DNA from: Ureibacillus galli
GTDB lineage: Bacteria > Bacillota > Bacilli > Bacillales_A > Planococcaceae
Direction: 5' to 3'
DNA length: 64,000 nucleotides
NCBI RefSeq assembly: GCF_014836845.1
Contig: NZ_JACSQA010000001.1
Span: forward strand, 1 to 64,000
Shown here: positions 62,211 through 64,000 of the stretch, piece after piece
Position numbering within the stretch: the first letter of the stretch is position 1
How the letters are laid out: each line of letters opens with the position of its first letter
Translations under genes and position numbers: made by a program
Notes under the pieces: model-generated
Databases searched by the model: none
What the model saw: the letters and a program-made list of their open reading frames with translations, nothing else
Told to the model about the DNA's origin: nothing

Positions 62211-63322
62211 TGTCTGAAAAAAAGAGCGCCATGAATCCATTTGAAGAGTTTTCGAAAAATGGAAGCTCTTTTTTTGATGTTATGATTAATCACGACTATT
62301 CTGACGATACACCGGTATTTAATTCCCTTAATAATGAGCAGCAATCTGAGGCATTGTTGTTAGCCAGTCGTTTGGACGTTTCTCGTTATGAGAATGTCCT
62401 TCGTTTTGGTGAAGAAGTTCAACAAAAACTAAAAAATTTCACTCATAATATGTTAGTCTCTGTTCAACGAAATGATACTTCTCCCATTCGGGAAATTTTG
62501 TTTAAATTAATGCAACATTTAGAGAAAGTGAATCCTGATGATTTAATTGAAAAAAACAAAGGATTCTTTCGTAAGTTTTTTAATCAGCCAAAAACGTCCT
62601 TACAAGAAATTGTTACTCAATATAATCGTTTAAGTAAACAAATTGACCGATTAAGTATTCAATTGCAACATGCTCAAAAAGGGTTACTGTCAGATATGAA
62701 TTTATTAAACGAGTTGTATGACTTGAATGAACAATATTTTTATCATATTAATTTATTTATTGCAGCTGGAGAAATGAAAAAAAAGGATTTACTTAATCAC
62801 GATCTACCAATATTAGAGGAAAAAGCAATCACCTCCTCTAATCCAATGGATCGACAACTTTTAAACGATTTAAAAACTTCGATTGAGTGGCTAGATAAAA
62901 AAATATATGATTTACAAATATCTAGAGAAATTGCCATACAAACTGCGCCTCAAATTCGTCTAATCCAACAAACGAATCAAATGTTAATTGAAAAAATTCA
63001 AACATCGGTTATGACGACAATTCCTTTATGGCAGACACAGATTTCGATTCTTATCAGTTTAAGTCGTCAGCAACGTACTGAGGCTGCTAGTCGCAGATTA
63101 ATGGATACTTCCGAACAAATGCTACGGAATAATGCAAAAATGATTGAAGCATCTGTCCAAAATGCCAGTAAGCAAAAATCGATTAGCCACGCAGATATTG
63201 ATTCCTTCAAACAGACACAATATCAATTACTTGAATCGATTGAAGAAACGTTACGCGTACAAGCGATTAGCAATGAGCAAAAAGCATCCATCGAAGCAAA
63301 CCTCCCTGACATTCAGCGTTAA
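62210..63322 (+). CDS. yaaN: TelA/YaaN toxic anion resistance family protein
   Basis: 370 residues, close to the 386 of B. subtilis YaaN. GTG start overlapping the xpaC stop. Mainly helical with a long coiled-coil centre (LDKKIYDLQISREIAIQTAP, then RLIQQTNQMLIEKIQTSVMT) and WQTQISILISLSRQQR, the family block. TelA proteins were linked to tellurite/toxic-anion resistance; a role in membrane stress with XpaC is inferred. A terminator follows. Confidence 0.85.
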   Translation: MSEKKSAMNPFEEFSKNGSSFFDVMINHDYSDDTPVFNSLNNEQQSEALLLASRLDVSRYENVLRFGEEVQQKLKNFTHNMLVSVQRNDTSPIREILFKLMQHLEKVNPDDLIEKNKGFFRKFFNQPKTSLQEIVTQYNRLSKQIDRLSIQLQHAQKGLLSDMNLLNELYDLNEQYFYHINLFIAAGEMKKKDLLNHDLPILEEKAITSSNPMDRQLLNDLKTSIEWLDKKIYDLQISREIAIQTAPQIRLIQQTNQMLIEKIQTSVMTTIPLWQTQISILISLSRQQRTEAASRRLMDTSEQMLRNNAKMIEASVQNASKQKSISHADIDSFKQTQYQLLESIEETLRVQAISNEQKASIEANLPDIQR

Positions 63323-63342
63323 ACATTGTTCTCCCAGTAAAA

Positions 63343-63377
63343 AAGCACGATTGTTTTATTTAAAAACAATCGTGCTT
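63343..63377. terminator. Terminator of xpaC-telA
   Basis: AAGCACGATTGTTTT and AAAACAATCGTGCTT stem, 15 bp. TTCTTTC on the plus side; the minus side has TTTTTTACT, so it also ends the DUF6501-like gene. Confidence 0.85.
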
Positions 63378-63391
63378 CTTTCATATATCCA

Positions 63392-63589
63392 TTATTCGAA
63401 GTAATCTTTATAATAGCCACCAACATTACCAGTGTTATCGATGACAAAAATAAATTCCTCTGTTTCGTTCTTCACTTCATATTCTTTTCCAACCGTTAAA
63501 ACATTGGAAACTAAATATTTCTCAGCATTTGTATTTACGCATTTTACTTTGCGAATTGTTGGTGCGTCTTTCCATTTTAAATTTAACAT
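63392..63589 (-). CDS. Small conserved protein, DUF6501-like
   Basis: 65 residues: MLNLKWKDAPTIRKVKCVNT, then NAEKYLVSNVLTVGKEYEV and NETEEFIFVIDNTGNVGGYY, all-beta in character. The match with DUF6501 is from memory of Bacillales proteins and moderate. GAGG precedes the ATG. Convergent with telA over a shared terminator. Confidence 0.6.
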   Translation of the reverse strand: MLNLKWKDAPTIRKVKCVNTNAEKYLVSNVLTVGKEYEVKNETEEFIFVIDNTGNVGGYYKDYFE

Positions 63590-63726
63590 TATTTTACCTC
63601 ACTTTAAACTGACCTACTTTTATTTTCTTCTCTATTTTAAACGATTTCAATTCATTTGTGGAATTTTTCGCATGCCATTGAATGAAAATCATGAAAAATG
63701 TTACATTATTTGAAGAGGTGATTGAT

Positions 63727-63822
63727 TTGTCTTTCAGTGGTGTTCCGAGTTGGTTTTTTATAATGGTAATTATTTTTGCAATCGTTTTTATTATCATTTC
63801 GGAATGGAATTCTAGAAGTTAA
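63727..63822 (+). CDS. Possible 31-residue membrane peptide
   Basis: TTG 63727 preceded by GAGGTG six bases upstream. Sequence begins LSFSGVPSWFFIMVIIFAIV with one hydrophobic span and ends SEWNSRS. The ribosome binding site and composition support translation. It sits between the DUF6501-like gene and yerC and is too short for usual annotation. Confidence 0.45.
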   Translation: MSFSGVPSWFFIMVIIFAIVFIIISEWNSRS

Positions 63823-63899
63823 TATTTTTTATCTATTCATTCCCTTTTAAGCTTATATTGGCAGATTAATTTATTTATGTTTTATATTGGAGGTTATGG

Positions 63900-64000
63900 A
63901 TGGACAGATTGGATGAAAAAAAGATAGATCAATTAATGAAAGCATTCCTTACATTACAAACAGTCGAGGAATGTGAAGATTTTTTTAACGATTTATGTAC
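63900..64000 (+). CDS. yerC: YerC-like TrpR-family DNA-binding protein, start only
   Basis: The window ends after 33 codons. MDRLDEKKIDQLMKAFLTLQ, then TVEECEDFFNDLC, matches the N-terminus of the YerC/YecD TrpR-like proteins. The overlapping ATG at 63896 hits a stop after six codons. GGAGG lies seven bases before 63900. In Bacillus yerC precedes pcrB-pcrA-ligA. The rest is outside the window. Confidence 0.75.
   Translation, partial: MDRLDEKKIDQLMKAFLTLQTVEECEDFFNDLC

Overview
The window is AT-rich, with genes on both strands that start with strong AGGAGG-type ribosome binding sites (ATG, and also GTG and TTG) and end in classic hairpin-plus-T-run terminators. Gene content (aspA, NhaC, ytaF, frataxin-like fra, cadCA, YkpA-type ABC-F, cold-shock protein, xpaC-yaaN/telA, a DUF1033 protein, yerC) points to the chromosome of a low-GC Gram-positive member of Bacillales, most likely a Bacillaceae/Planococcaceae (Lysinibacillus/Ureibacillus-like) rod. 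That placement is inferred from protein families, not from an rRNA. No rRNA, tRNA or CRISPR array was seen.

Layout. 1-1.7 kb: nested mobile elements, the 5' part of an IS1182-family transposase and its presumed outer end, separated by a broken IS110-family element. 1.8-13 kb: aspartase, an atypical NRAMP-like transporter, a short TetR protein, a LysE exporter, an NhaC antiporter, a P2A calcium-type ATPase and ytaF. 12.9-25.9 kb: small regulator/enzyme units: a MetE-like methyltransferase with a LysR gene, a GyrI-like operon with a divergent HTH regulator, a tandem-MerR regulator with a divergent hydrolase, a LysR-MFS-tautomerase unit and a frataxin-like protein. 26-38 kb: mostly catabolic operons: GntR/MatC-like carrier/amidohydrolase; ArsR/VOC; and RraA-like aldolase/DUF1932 dehydrogenase/TRAP-type permease with a perfect cre site upstream and RpiR and IclR regulators nearby. 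39-42 kb: cadCA heavy-metal resistance with two operator copies. 42-54 kb: a repeat-rich 464-residue unknown, a YqeY-like protein, an orphan PTS IIC, a patatin, a catalytically dead tyrosine-recombinase-like protein, an enoyl-CoA hydratase paralogue, a P-loop/Asp23-like fusion, an aminotransferase, an AI-2E transporter, an LCP enzyme and msrA. 54-64 kb: recQ, an alcohol dehydrogenase/lactonase-like operon, ABC-F, the cold-shock gene with a long structured leader, a DUF1033 protein, xpaC-telA, two small proteins and the start of yerC.

Most units are one regulator plus one to four enzyme or transport genes, each closed by its own terminator. Many translation starts were moved from the longest ORF to an internal start with a good ribosome binding site. 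Several genes are broken: the IS110 transposase, a small membrane protein at 19.6-19.9 kb, an unassigned remnant at 6.3-6.5 kb, and probably the TetR protein.

The observations most worth following are a probably leaderless ArsR transcript whose operator lies in the promoter spacer, the tandem-MerR regulator, the dead recombinase, the P-loop/Asp23-like fusion, the repeat protein at 42.3-43.7 kb, the NRAMP-like protein without NRAMP metal ligands, and the RraA/dehydrogenase/TRAP operon without a visible solute receptor. No complete novel defence system or mobile island was recognised.
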